From positions 372,001 to 436,000 of the forward strand of contig CP064972.1 of assembly GCA_016699405.1 (NCBI GenBank): a stretch of DNA of 64,000 nucleotides, read 5' to 3'. The notes beneath the pieces were generated by a model, which saw only the letters and a program-made list of their open reading frames with translations, ran no database searches and was not told the origin of the DNA. Positions 25,257-33,515 of this stretch are shown piece by piece (the first letter of the stretch is position 1; the number at the start of each line of letters is the position of its first letter). Source of the stretch: Holophagales bacterium. GTDB taxonomy: Bacteria; Acidobacteriota; Thermoanaerobaculia; Multivoradales; JAGPDF01. The translations under genes and the position numbers were made by a program.

Positions 25257-26087
25257 ATGCCCAAGGGCATCGCGATCACGATCGGCCTCAATTCTGTCGA
25301 TCCTCAGCACTACGCCGGCTGGTCGGGCGACCTCGTCGCCTGCGAGTCGGATGCACGGGACATGGCCCTGTTGGCAAAGAACAGGGGCATGAACGTGTCG
25401 AGCCTTCTGACCGCCGATGCGACTCGCGAGCGCGTCGCCGCAGCCGTACGAAAGGCGGCGACGACGCTCACGCACGGCGACTTCTTCCTGCTTACCTACT
25501 CCGGCCATGGGGGGCAGGTGCCTGACCTCAACAGCGACGAAGACGACGGACAGGACGAAACGTGGTGTCTCTTCGACGGCGAGCTCATCGACGACGAGAT
25601 CTTCAAACTGCTCTCGCTCTTCGCCGCCGGCATACGTGTGGTCGTCCTCTCCGACTCCTGCCATAGCGGAAGCGTTGTGAAGATGAATCATTACCTCGGC
25701 AAGGGCATCGCCGCCGCCTCGGCCAAGGATGGGCCGCGATACCGCGCCATGCCACTGCTCATCGCCCGGCGCACCTTCGAACAGAACCGCGCCTTCTACG
25801 AGCCGATCCTCCAGAGCCACGATCTCGCCAAGGCGCAGGCAAGCGTCAAGGCCTCGGTTCTCCTGCTGTCCGGCTGCCAGGACAACCAGCTCTCGTCGGA
25901 CGGCGCGTTCAACGGCCTCTTCACCGGAACTCTCCTGTCCGTGTGGAACTCCGGCAAGTTCAAGGGAACGTATCGCGAGTTCCACAAAGCAATTCGCCAG
26001 CGCATGCCACCGGACCAGACTCCCAATTACTTCTGGGTCCCCGCCGACGACAAGAGCTTCGAAAAGCAGCAGCCCTTCACCGTCTAG
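25257..26087 (+). CDS. metacaspase-type caspase-family peptidase (C14)
   Basis: A 276-aa cysteine peptidase with the catalytic pair His84 in LLTYSGHGGQVPD and Cys135 in VVVLSDSCHSGSV. The DLNSDEDDGQDETWCLFDGELIDDE segment (90-114) between them contains the acidic residues that bind the basic P1 side chain and calcium in metacaspases. No signal peptide and no extra domain. The GAGGAGGAGA ribosome site is strong. It is 15 bp upstream of a secreted protein gene. Metacaspases cleave after Arg or Lys; the physiological role (death, defence or protein turnover) is not known. Confidence 0.9.
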   Translation: MPKGIAITIGLNSVDPQHYAGWSGDLVACESDARDMALLAKNRGMNVSSLLTADATRERVAAAVRKAATTLTHGDFFLLTYSGHGGQVPDLNSDEDDGQDETWCLFDGELIDDEIFKLLSLFAAGIRVVVLSDSCHSGSVVKMNHYLGKGIAAASAKDGPRYRAMPLLIARRTFEQNRAFYEPILQSHDLAKAQASVKASVLLLSGCQDNQLSSDGAFNGLFTGTLLSVWNSGKFKGTYREFHKAIRQRMPPDQTPNYFWVPADDKSFEKQQPFTV

Positions 26088-26102
26088 ACAGGAGAACAGC
26101 TC

Positions 26103-27575
26103 ATGGCTTCGCTTCGAAGTTTCCTCGCGATCTCCGCAGCGCTGGTGCCGGCGATGCTACTCGCCCAAGAGCCGCCGCCCAAGGTTCACGAGATCGATCT
26201 CGGCTTGCAGCCACCCGGCTCGACCGCAAGCCGCCCTGTGCGCGCTGGCGAGCACGCCTTCCGGCTCACGAACACACTCTTCGAAAAGAACTACATCGTC
26301 ACGGTCGTTCGCGAAGAGGTCCCGATTCCCGCGCTCGTTTCGCCCTTCGCCGGCTCGCGCGGAGGCCCACCGATGGCCTGCAAGGCGAGGGCGGACTTCG
26401 AAAACAACATCAAGGGCGCAACATCCGAAGCGGCGCTTCGTGAGGCTCGCGCCCTGTTCTGGGCGACGGCCGATCTTGCCGGCTGCGATCGCAACGAACT
26501 CGAGCGCGAGGAGAGGGGCCTCACCTCCAGGTTGGTCGACGACTCCTACGAGATCCTCGCCGGAGAGCAGCTCGAGGTGATCGTCGAGCGCCAGGACGAC
26601 TCCTCCCAGCGTTGGACGACCGTCTTTACCACCGGCCCGGCGGGAGAGTGGCGAACGCTCTACGGATTCACCTTCGTGCCTGACCGCGACGACCGCTACA
26701 GCGCGAAGGCAACGGATACGGCCGGAGTCTTCACCGTCGCCCGCGACAAGGACCGGCGCGACGGCACCTTCTTGCCCTCGATCCTCTTCCAGTGGGCGCG
26801 GGGCGGCCGGCGCGCGAATTGGCAGAACGGGCTGGTGGCCGGGCTCGGCTTCGAGGAGACTCACCCGGCGATCCTTGCGGGTTGGGGCTGGACCTACCGA
26901 GAGAACATCACGCTCACCCTGGGAGTGGCGATTCACGAGCAGAAGCGCTTGGCAGGCAAGTACCACGAAGACGATCCGCTAGCCGAGAACCTAGCCGCCG
27001 ACCAGCTTGTCGAGACGACCTTCGCGCCGAACGCCTATGTGGGTGTCGCGTTTCGTTTCTCGACCAACATCCACGAAGAACGTGCCAAGGCCGCGAAGGC
27101 CCAGGCCGAAGCCGCAGCTGCGGCGGCCAGTGCGAACCAGAAGGCGCTCGCCGCCGAGAAGCAGGCAGCCGAGGCGGAGGCCACGCTCCGCACGGCCTGC
27201 AAGTCGGCAGTCGAAACCAAGCGGGTCGAGGAGGTGGCCAAGTGCACCCAGCCGGACGCCGCAGTCCGGGCATCCTGCACTGCCAGCGCCGAGGCCCACT
27301 CTGCGGAGGCGCTGGTCGGTTGCGCCACCGCGGCGCTCGATCGGGCCGAGGCGAGGCGAGGCGCCGACAACGCCAGGCGGGCAGCAGAGGCGGCGCACGC
27401 TGCGATGGAAGCCAAGAAGAAGGTGTGCCTTGACAAGGCGGCACACGAGCAGGAGGCGGCGCTGGCCGATTGCGCATCGACCGCGGGGACGGACTCCAGG
27501 AAGAAATGCGAGGCCAAGGCGAGGGCCGACGGCGATGCCGCCATCCTGAAGTGCCTGACGGACTTCGGAGGATAG
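26103..27575 (+). CDS. secreted Ala-rich coiled-coil protein paired with the metacaspase
   Basis: 490 aa with a signal peptide (MASLRSFLAISAALVPAMLLA, cleavage near 21). Residues 22-320 appear beta-rich and end in a run of short strands (ITLTLGVAIHEQKR, NAYVGVAFRFSTN) like part of an outer-membrane barrel or beta-sandwich. Residues 325-480 form an Ala/Lys/Glu coiled coil with Cys recurring at roughly 15-30-residue intervals. I do not recognise the family. Because it lies 15 bp after the metacaspase with AGGAGA, the two are almost surely co-transcribed. Confidence 0.8.
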   Translation: MASLRSFLAISAALVPAMLLAQEPPPKVHEIDLGLQPPGSTASRPVRAGEHAFRLTNTLFEKNYIVTVVREEVPIPALVSPFAGSRGGPPMACKARADFENNIKGATSEAALREARALFWATADLAGCDRNELEREERGLTSRLVDDSYEILAGEQLEVIVERQDDSSQRWTTVFTTGPAGEWRTLYGFTFVPDRDDRYSAKATDTAGVFTVARDKDRRDGTFLPSILFQWARGGRRANWQNGLVAGLGFEETHPAILAGWGWTYRENITLTLGVAIHEQKRLAGKYHEDDPLAENLAADQLVETTFAPNAYVGVAFRFSTNIHEERAKAAKAQAEAAAAAASANQKALAAEKQAAEAEATLRTACKSAVETKRVEEVAKCTQPDAAVRASCTASAEAHSAEALVGCATAALDRAEARRGADNARRAAEAAHAAMEAKKKVCLDKAAHEQEAALADCASTAGTDSRKKCEAKARADGDAAILKCLTDFGG

Positions 27576-27632
27576 TGACTCACACCAGCCTGAAGGAACA
27601 CGGCGCAGCGCTCGAGAAGCTCTCGTCGGTAC

Positions 27633-27670
27633 GAGAAGGGGACGGCCTGACGGCTGTCCCCTTCTCTCTT
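27633..27670 (+). terminator. intrinsic terminator of the metacaspase operon
   Basis: A 15-bp stem with one G-T pair (GAGAAGGGGACGGCC with GGCTGTCCCCTTCTC), loop TGAC and a TCTCTT tail, 57 nt after the stop. Confidence 0.8.
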
Positions 27671-27794
27671 GCATCAGCCTTCGGTGAACCGACCTCTCTC
27701 TCGCGGACGCTTCAGCGCGTCGAGTCGAGCGATCGCCGACTTCGACGATCCGAGTAGACAACCGCTCGCCGCGCGGCGCGGCGGGTGTCGGCGA

Positions 27795-27823
27795 TTGACG
27801 GTCGTCGGCGCTTCGGTCATTCT
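27795..27823 (+). promoter_or_regulatory. promoter of the first sigma paralogue
   Basis: TTGACG, a 17-nt spacer ending in CGGT, and CATTCT; the ATG is 12 nt downstream. The same arrangement with the same boxes precedes the second paralogue at 31006-31034. Confidence 0.55.
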
Positions 27824-27835
27824 CCCGGCGCGCTC

Positions 27836-28303
27836 ATGGAACCCCAGGCTGCAGCTTCGCCGCCGTCGCTTACGGTCGATCGCCATCTCGTCGACGTGGC
27901 GCTCTCGTTCGCGCGCCGGTTCGCCCTGCGGGCGCAGGACGCCGAGGACATCGCGCAGGAGGCGCTGCTGCGGTTGCTGCGGTACGACGGCGAGATCGCC
28001 TCGCCCGTGGCCTGGCTCTTCGTGGTGATCCGCCGGCTGGCGATCGCGCCGCAGCGTCCAGCCGAAGAGATGCTCCCCGAGCGGCTGGCGGGGAGCGACC
28101 CCTGGCCGATCGTCGAGCTCGAGCTCGACACGCGCCGCCTGCTTGCCGCGCTGCCGCGGCGTGCCCGCCATGCCCTCGGGCTCGCGCTCGCCGGCTACTC
28201 GGAGGTGGAGAGCGCGGCGCGCCTCGGATGCTCCGTCAAGGCGACCGAGAAAGCGCTCCACCGCGCCCGCCGCGAAGCCCGGCGCCGGCTCGCCGCCGGC
28301 TGA
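27836..28303 (+). CDS. small sigma-70-family factor
   Basis: 155 aa. Region 2 is ALRAQDAEDIAQEALLRLLR followed by SPVAWLFVVIRRLA, and region 4 is LPRRARHALGLALAGYSEVE then SAARLGCSVKATEKALHRARRE. It is shorter than usual ECF factors, with a reduced linker and no anti-sigma gene beside it. ATG 27836 is chosen because upstream in-frame codons lie inside the promoter. It may transcribe the following 78-aa/DUF6895-like genes; inference. Confidence 0.83.
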   Translation: MEPQAAASPPSLTVDRHLVDVALSFARRFALRAQDAEDIAQEALLRLLRYDGEIASPVAWLFVVIRRLAIAPQRPAEEMLPERLAGSDPWPIVELELDTRRLLAALPRRARHALGLALAGYSEVESAARLGCSVKATEKALHRARREARRRLAAG

Positions 28304-28643
28304 TCCGCCACCCTCGCTCGCACCGACCGCCACCGGGCTCCGACTCGCGGAGTCGGCAAGCGATTCGCTCGCGCGGATCGCGATCCTCGCGCTCGAGGGT
28401 AGGAAATCCGCCCCGCCGAGCTCCCTCTCGGTAGACGCCCTCCATTCACCCGCTCTCGCGGAGCGCCGGCTGGCCCGTCGCTCACCCGAGGGCTCCTCGG
28501 CGAGGTTTCGCGACCGGCGATGGCGATGCTCACCCCTCCCACTCCGCCTCGACCTGCCGTCGCGAGACCGTTCTCCCGGGGTCCGCCGCGCACGCGGCGC
28601 GCTGTCGTCCAGCCTCTCAACGCCCTACGACAGGAGATCTCCG
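28304..28643. other. intergenic region in the sigma/DUF6895 cassette
   Basis: 340 bp with no credible gene on either strand. A CCGACTC/GAGTCGG hairpin (28340-28356) lies just after the sigma gene without a T-tract. CAGGAGA precedes the next gene. A promoter read by the alternative sigma factor could be here but no consensus is recognisable. Confidence 0.4.
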
Positions 28644-28880
28644 ATGACCAAGTCCGACTCCGCGGCCGGCGGCGACCGGCCCAACCTCACCGCCAAGCAG
28701 ATCGTCGAGGCGACGCTGCGCAGCGGCGCCATCGACACGAAGCAGTCGATCGAATCGCTGGTCAACAAGATCGGCGGCGGCATCGACGAAGTCGCCGGCT
28801 ACGTCCTCGCCTGGGAGCGCTACGTCCTGGTCGTGGCGCGCGATCTCGAGAGCCCGGTCATCCGCTTCGAACGGCGCTAG
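28644..28880 (+). CDS. 78-aa protein of unknown function
   Basis: MTKSDSAAGGDRPNLTAKQI begins a small, soluble protein with two predicted helices and a GGGIDEVAGYVLAWERYVLV segment of amphipathic character. No signal peptide, no Cys. The start has AGGAGA at a good distance. It lies 5 bp before the DUF6895-like gene and is likely co-translated with it. It could be a small partner, or a peptide precursor; I see no leader/core signature that would settle this. Confidence 0.7.
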   Translation: MTKSDSAAGGDRPNLTAKQIVEATLRSGAIDTKQSIESLVNKIGGGIDEVAGYVLAWERYVLVVARDLESPVIRFERR

Positions 28881-28885
28881 ATCGC

Positions 28886-30700
28886 GTGAAGGAGAACCTC
28901 GGGCTCGCGGTCGGGCAGGTCGTCGCCGCCGAAGGCTGGCTGGCCGCGGGCATCCGCGCCTCGCTCGGCGATCTCGGCGATCCGGCCGCGGGCCTTTATC
29001 CGCGTCGACTGAAGGCGCTCTGCGAGACGTCGTTCCTCGAGCACTGCGCCAGCGCCCGCCCGAGTCCGGCACTCCGCGCCGCCCTGCGCTCGGCGCTGCT
29101 CGCCGTGCCGGCGCCGCACCTGCTCAGCCTGCTGCGCCACAACCTGGTGCACGCCAATCTGCTGCTGCCGATCCTCGCGGCGATGAAGGCGAGCCGCCTG
29201 CTCGACACGGCCGAGCTCCTCGACCTCGACCGCCTGCTGCCGCTCTGCGCCCGCCACTCGAAGGAGCGCCTGCCCTTCCGCCAGCTCGACCTGCTGCACG
29301 CGCTCGCTCGCGTGAGCGGGCGCGAGCGCCACTTCCGCCAGATCGCCGCGGCGGCGCGATCCGGCTGCCTCGGCCGGCTTCGCTTCGCTCAGGACGTCGA
29401 TCCGCACGACGACTACGCGGTGACCCACACCGTCCTCTATGCCACCGACTTCGGGCGACGTCTCTGGCCGCCGAGGATCGCCGACCCGCGCCTCGTCGAG
29501 GAGGTACTCGACCGCCTCTCCTGGCAGGCGGAGCGCGAACGGAATCTCGATCTGCTCGCCGAGTACGCTCTCTGCCGTCTCTGTCTCGCCCGACACTCCG
29601 AACGGCTCGACGAGGAGCTGACGCTCCTCGTCTCCGGGTTCGACGCGCGTGGCTGCTGGCCCGGCCCGGCCGACCTCGGACCGCTCCTCGAGCGCGAAGG
29701 GCTGCCGGCGGCCGAGCACGACTTCTTCGCCAATTACCATACGACCCTGCTGGTGCGCGAAGTCCTGCTGCGCGCGCTCGGCGGCTCGCCCGGCGGCTCG
29801 CGCCGGCCTCGCCCCCGGGTGGTCGCCGCGACGCGACCGCGCGCTCGTTTCTGGCTGCCGCGCCTCCCTCCGCCGACCGCCTCGCCGCTCGCCCGTCTGC
29901 GCGGCGAGTACACGCGCCTCGTGCTCGCCGTGGCGGAAGGGCGGGCCGGGACTTTTCGCGCTGCGCTCACGCGTATCGACGGGGTCGGCGGCACGGACGG
30001 ACCGACGCTCGCCGCCGAGCTCGCCTACTGGACCGCGCGCGCCGGCGGTCGCCCGGCGTCCGGCACGTGGCGCGACGAGGCCGAGCGTCCTCTCGAGGCG
30101 CCCGATCTCGACGACCGGAGACTGCGATCGCACCTCCTCGCCCGGCGTGCGCTCGCCACCGAGCCCCTCCTCCCGCGCGGCGAGGCGGAAGCGCTCTTCG
30201 ACGCCGCCCTCGAGCGCGCCCGCGTCGGCACCACCGCTCCCGCGCTCGACGCGCTCCTCTCCGCCTGCCTGCTCGCTCCTGTCGCGGCGCCCCCGGGGTC
30301 GCGCCGCGGGCATCGGCTGCGACAGGCGCTCCGGCGCGCGCTCGCGGCAGCGATGTCGGCCGGGGATGCGGGGACGTTCGCCGCGCTGCTCGGCTACGGC
30401 CTGACGAGCTTTCGCACCGACCGGCTGGCGCTCGCCGCGGCGATCGACTTCCTGTTGTCGATGTCCGCCGCATCGCTGCCCTTCGGCTGGGTCACCGCAT
30501 CCGGCGAGCACGCCGCCGAGGCGACGCTGCGGCAGGAGATCCGCGGGCTTCAGGCCGTCCTGGCACTCCTCCTGAGCCGTGCGCTCGCCCCGAGCGTCCT
30601 GTCCCGCCGTCTCGCGACGGCGGACCCGGCGTTCCAGCTCCCGGGTCCGAGTGCGCCGATCGATCGGCGGACCGCCATGGCGGCGGCTCCGCTCACCTGA
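28886..30700 (+). CDS. DUF6895-like large helical protein
   Basis: 604 aa, Leu/Arg/Ala-rich and helical, without signal peptide or membrane helix. Residues 172-190 (DPHDDYAVTHTVLYATDFG) match what I recall as the hallmark of DUF6895, a family of unknown function; the assignment is from memory. After an Arg/Pro-rich linker (about 292-330), residues 335-590 form a second helical region. GTG 28886 is used because it directly follows the 78-aa gene. No enzyme motif is recognisable. Confidence 0.72.
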   Translation: MKENLGLAVGQVVAAEGWLAAGIRASLGDLGDPAAGLYPRRLKALCETSFLEHCASARPSPALRAALRSALLAVPAPHLLSLLRHNLVHANLLLPILAAMKASRLLDTAELLDLDRLLPLCARHSKERLPFRQLDLLHALARVSGRERHFRQIAAAARSGCLGRLRFAQDVDPHDDYAVTHTVLYATDFGRRLWPPRIADPRLVEEVLDRLSWQAERERNLDLLAEYALCRLCLARHSERLDEELTLLVSGFDARGCWPGPADLGPLLEREGLPAAEHDFFANYHTTLLVREVLLRALGGSPGGSRRPRPRVVAATRPRARFWLPRLPPPTASPLARLRGEYTRLVLAVAEGRAGTFRAALTRIDGVGGTDGPTLAAELAYWTARAGGRPASGTWRDEAERPLEAPDLDDRRLRSHLLARRALATEPLLPRGEAEALFDAALERARVGTTAPALDALLSACLLAPVAAPPGSRRGHRLRQALRRALAAAMSAGDAGTFAALLGYGLTSFRTDRLALAAAIDFLLSMSAASLPFGWVTASGEHAAEATLRQEIRGLQAVLALLLSRALAPSVLSRRLATADPAFQLPGPSAPIDRRTAMAAAPLT

Positions 30701-30714
30701 GAAAAGGGGTTGGC

Positions 30715-30843
30715 GTGAATCGACGAATGAGCGTGCTCGAGCGGGTCCGTTCCTGGTGGGTGCTCCCTGCGGCGGCACGGGTCTTCCTGGCCGCGATCGG
30801 CACCCCGCTCGTCGCACGAAGCTGTCCGGCGATCTCGCGTTGA
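30715..30843 (+). CDS. 42-aa hydrophobic peptide
   Basis: A GTG start with AAAAGGGG 8 nt upstream, 14 bp after the DUF6895-like gene. The product begins VNRRMSVLERVRSWWVLPAA and continues as a hydrophobic stretch ending TPLVARSCPAISR. It has a basic amphipathic start, a Trp-Trp pair and one Cys. It could be a small membrane peptide, a leader or a spurious frame; the ribosome site and position are the only support. Confidence 0.4.
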   Translation: MNRRMSVLERVRSWWVLPAAARVFLAAIGTPLVARSCPAISR

Positions 30844-31005
30844 CGCTGCGGCCCCTCCTCCACCGCCGGAGCGTTCCCGTCGGCGGTTCCCCGTCTCTCG
30901 ACAGCCGCGGCGAGAGGCCACGGCGACGTCCGACCGCACCACGCCGGACGCGCTCCGGCGACGCCGTGCCGGTCGCATGGACGAGCGCAATACGACCGCG
31001 CACGA

Positions 31006-31034
31006 TTGACGCTCCCTGCCGCATCGGTCATTCT
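31006..31034 (+). promoter_or_regulatory. promoter of the second sigma paralogue
   Basis: TTGACG, 17-nt spacer ending in CGGT, CATTCT, with the ATG 14 nt downstream. The boxes, spacing and CGGT are identical to the promoter at 27795-27823 while the rest of the spacer differs. Confidence 0.55.
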
Positions 31035-31048
31035 GCGGGAGAGACCTC

Positions 31049-31381
31049 ATGGAGCCGCTGGCCGCAACGTCGCCTCGACCGCCGCTGGTCGATCGTGCCC
31101 TCGTCGAGGTCGCCCTCGCGCTGGCGCGGCGACTCTCGCGGCACGAGCAGGACGTCGAGGACCTGGCCCAGGAGGCGCTGCTGCGGCTACTGCGCTACGA
31201 CGGCGAGATCGCCTCGCCGACCGCCTGGCTCTACATGATGATCCGCGGCCTCGCTCTGCGCCCCCGGCGGCAGGTCGAAGAACCCCTCCCGGCGCTCGTC
31301 CCCGCCGTCGACCCCTGGCCGCTCGTCGAGCATCGGCTCGATGCGCGCGGGCGACCCGCCCGGCGAAGACACGTCCGCTGA
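31049..31381 (+). pseudogene. C-terminally truncated sigma-factor paralogue
   Basis: 110 aa, closely related to the protein at 27836: both contain LAQEALLRLLRYDGEIASP or its near-identical version (IAQEALLRLLRYDGEIASP), then AWL and DPWP. Homology ends at HRLDARG (versus LELDTRR), after which the frame reads RPARRRHVR and stops. Region 4, needed for -35 recognition, is absent, so it is either a decayed duplicate or a region-2-only regulator. It converges on the patatin gene 52 bp away. Confidence 0.6.
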
Positions 31382-31433
31382 GGCGCCGGCGCGCCCGACG
31401 ACGGGCGGGCACCCACCGTCCGCTCTCTTCCGC

Positions 31434-32213
31434 TCAGCTCCCCTGATCCACCAGCCGGCGGATCTCGCCGATGCGTTCGGCGGCGGCCGCGTAGCCGAGG
31501 TCGACGAGCTCTTCGCGCTGCTTGAGAGCGAGCGACGGGAAGCCGGAGAGGGCGGGCGGGCTGAGGACGAGATCGCAGTGGTGGAACCGACGCCGCGAGT
31601 TGTGGAACATGCCGATCTCGAAGGCGCGCTGGGAGACGGCGAGCGAGGTGCGCATCTCCCCGGCGTCGACCGTGCGCAAGGGGCTCGCGTAGACGCCGAG
31701 GATGACGTCGCAGAGGCCGAGCAGCGGATCGACCGGGAAGTTGTCGAGGATGCCGCCGTCGGCGAAGAGGCGACCGTCGATCGCCGTCGGCGTGAAGACC
31801 ATCGGCACCGACGAGGAGGCGACCACCGGACGGATCAACTGCCCGGAGGAGAAGATCTCGAGCTTGCCGCGCACGATGTCGGTGGCGGTGACGAAGAGTC
31901 GCTTGCCCAGGGCCTCGAAGGCGTCGGCGGGAAAGTACTCGCGAAAGTCGGCGACGACCTTGTCGGTGTCGACGAAGCCCGGCTTGCCGAGGGCGAAGCG
32001 CGACGGGCGGAAGGGGCTCTTGCGCACGAAGAAATCGAACATCGCCTCGGCCGGATAGCCCGCCGAGTAGAGCGCACCGACGATCGCCCCGGCGCTGGTG
32101 CCCGAGATCGCTTCGGGAACGATCCCGTTTTCCTCGAGCGCCTTGAGCACGCCGATGTGCACCAGCCCGCGGCTGCCACCGCCGGAGAGGACGATTCCCA
32201 GTCGGTACTGCAT
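31434..32213 (-). CDS. patatin-like phospholipase
   Basis: 259 aa with all patatin hallmarks. These are the oxyanion loop SGGGSRG (10-16), nucleophile Ser40 in GTSAG (38-42) and Asp152 in ADGGILDNFP forming the Ser-Asp dyad. It should hydrolyse acyl esters of phospholipids. The ATG at 32211-32213 is preferred over an upstream frame because the family motif starts right after it. No signal peptide or barrel domain, so it resembles the RssA/cytoplasmic type. Confidence 0.9.
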   Translation of the reverse strand: MQYRLGIVLSGGGSRGLVHIGVLKALEENGIVPEAISGTSAGAIVGALYSAGYPAEAMFDFFVRKSPFRPSRFALGKPGFVDTDKVVADFREYFPADAFEALGKRLFVTATDIVRGKLEIFSSGQLIRPVVASSSVPMVFTPTAIDGRLFADGGILDNFPVDPLLGLCDVILGVYASPLRTVDAGEMRTSLAVSQRAFEIGMFHNSRRRFHHCDLVLSPPALSGFPSLALKQREELVDLGYAAAAERIGEIRRLVDQGS

Positions 32214-32272
32214 CGTGAGGTCTCCAGGCTGCTTCAGCCCGCCGGGCTCAGCATAGCGCCGCTCGAGCCCCG

Positions 32273-32278
32273 TAGAAT
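32273..32278 (+). promoter_or_regulatory. -10 box of the chromate transporter gene
   Basis: TAGAAT 18 nt before the ATG; no clear -35 and no Shine-Dalgarno in the short leader. Confidence 0.4.
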
Positions 32279-32296
32279 CCGCTCGAGCCTCCACCG

Positions 32297-33448
32297 ATGA
32301 GCCTGTCAGCCTCCTCCCGCGCGGCCCGACTCCGCGAGCTCGCGGTGCTTTTCCTGAAGCTCGGAACGGTCGGCTTCGGCGGACCGGCAGCGCACGTCGC
32401 GATGATGGAGGAGGAGGTCGTCCGCCGACGCGGCTGGATGACGCGAGAGCGCTTCCTCGACCTCTGGGGAGCGACGTTCTTGATCCCGGGACCCAATTCG
32501 ACCGAGATGGCGATCCACATCGGTCACGAACGAGCCGGTTGGCGTGGTCTTCTCGTCGCCGGCACCGCCTTCATCCTGCCGGCGTTCCTGATCGTCCTCG
32601 CTTTCGCCTGGGGCTACCGAACCTGGGGCAGCTTGCCGGAGCTTTCCGGGGTCCTCGCCGGAGTCAAACCGGTGGTCTTCGCGGTCGTCGTCCAGGCGCT
32701 CTTCGGCCTCGCGCGCAGCGCCTTCAAGAACCTTCGCCTCACCGCGCTCGGCGTCGCGGCCTTCGTCGCCTCGGCAGCGGGCCTGCACGAGCTCGTGGTG
32801 CTCCTCGCCACCGGCGTCGCCGCGGTGGCGCTCGAGGGCGGGTTCCGGCCTTCGCGGTCCGCCGCGGCGATCTGGCTGCCGGCGGCCGGCGCACCGGCGC
32901 TGCTCACCGCCGTCGCACCGGTGCCGTTCGCTTTCGGAACCCTCTTCTGGACCTTCGCCAAGATCGGCTCGGTCCTCTTCGGGAGCGGCTACGTCCTGCT
33001 GGCCTTCCTGCGGACCGATCTCGTCGAGCGACTGGGCTGGATCACCGAGGCGCAACTGCTCGACGCCCTGGCGGTCGGCCAGGTGACTCCCGGACCGCTC
33101 TTCACCACGGCGACCTTCATCGGCTTCCTGGTCGGCGGTGGGGTCGGCGCCGTGCTGGCCACCGCCGGGATCTTCCTCCCGGCCTTCGTCTTCGTCGCCG
33201 CGAGCGGTCCGCTGGTGCCACGGCTGCGCGCCTCGCCGACGGCGGGTGCCCTGCTCGACGGCGTCAACGTCGCGTCGCTCGCGCTGATGGCCCGAGTCAC
33301 CGGCGAGCTGGCGCGGACGGCTCTCGCCACGCCGCTCGCGCTGCTGCTGACCCTCGCGAGCGCTGCCCTGCTGCTCGGCACGCGGGTGCGCTCCGCATGG
33401 CTGTTGCCGGCGGGCGCGCTCCTCGGCTGGCTCACGATGACGCCCTGA
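32297..33448 (+). CDS. chrA: chromate transporter (ChrA, CHR family)
   Basis: 383 aa with two homologous halves, each opening with the CHR signature: FLKLGTVGFGGPAAH near 18-32 and FAKIGSVLFGSGY near 219-231. PGP motifs (LIPGPNSTEM and VTPGPLFTTATF) follow in both. About ten membrane segments. The family exports chromate or takes up sulfate-like anions. No chrB or other metal-resistance gene is beside it, so physiological substrate is uncertain. Confidence 0.88.
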   Translation: MSLSASSRAARLRELAVLFLKLGTVGFGGPAAHVAMMEEEVVRRRGWMTRERFLDLWGATFLIPGPNSTEMAIHIGHERAGWRGLLVAGTAFILPAFLIVLAFAWGYRTWGSLPELSGVLAGVKPVVFAVVVQALFGLARSAFKNLRLTALGVAAFVASAAGLHELVVLLATGVAAVALEGGFRPSRSAAAIWLPAAGAPALLTAVAPVPFAFGTLFWTFAKIGSVLFGSGYVLLAFLRTDLVERLGWITEAQLLDALAVGQVTPGPLFTTATFIGFLVGGGVGAVLATAGIFLPAFVFVAASGPLVPRLRASPTAGALLDGVNVASLALMARVTGELARTALATPLALLLTLASAALLLGTRVRSAWLLPAGALLGWLTMTP

Positions 33449-33515
33449 GCGGGCGCGGCCATCGAAGTGGCCCGCCGCACCCCCCGATGTCGTGGTGTAG
33501 GGCGGAGGAGGACGG

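Noticed and set aside
24919..27670. Two GGGGACAG...CTGTCCCC elements as copies of a mobile or dispersed repeat
   Set aside because: Both are immediately downstream of genes, form strong stems and end in T-rich runs, so terminators explain them. Loops and flanks differ.
28195..28620. A 141-codon minus-strand frame in the sigma/DUF6895 spacer
   Set aside because: Arg/Gly/Ser-rich composition, no ribosome site and overlap with the sigma gene's 3' end; judged non-coding.
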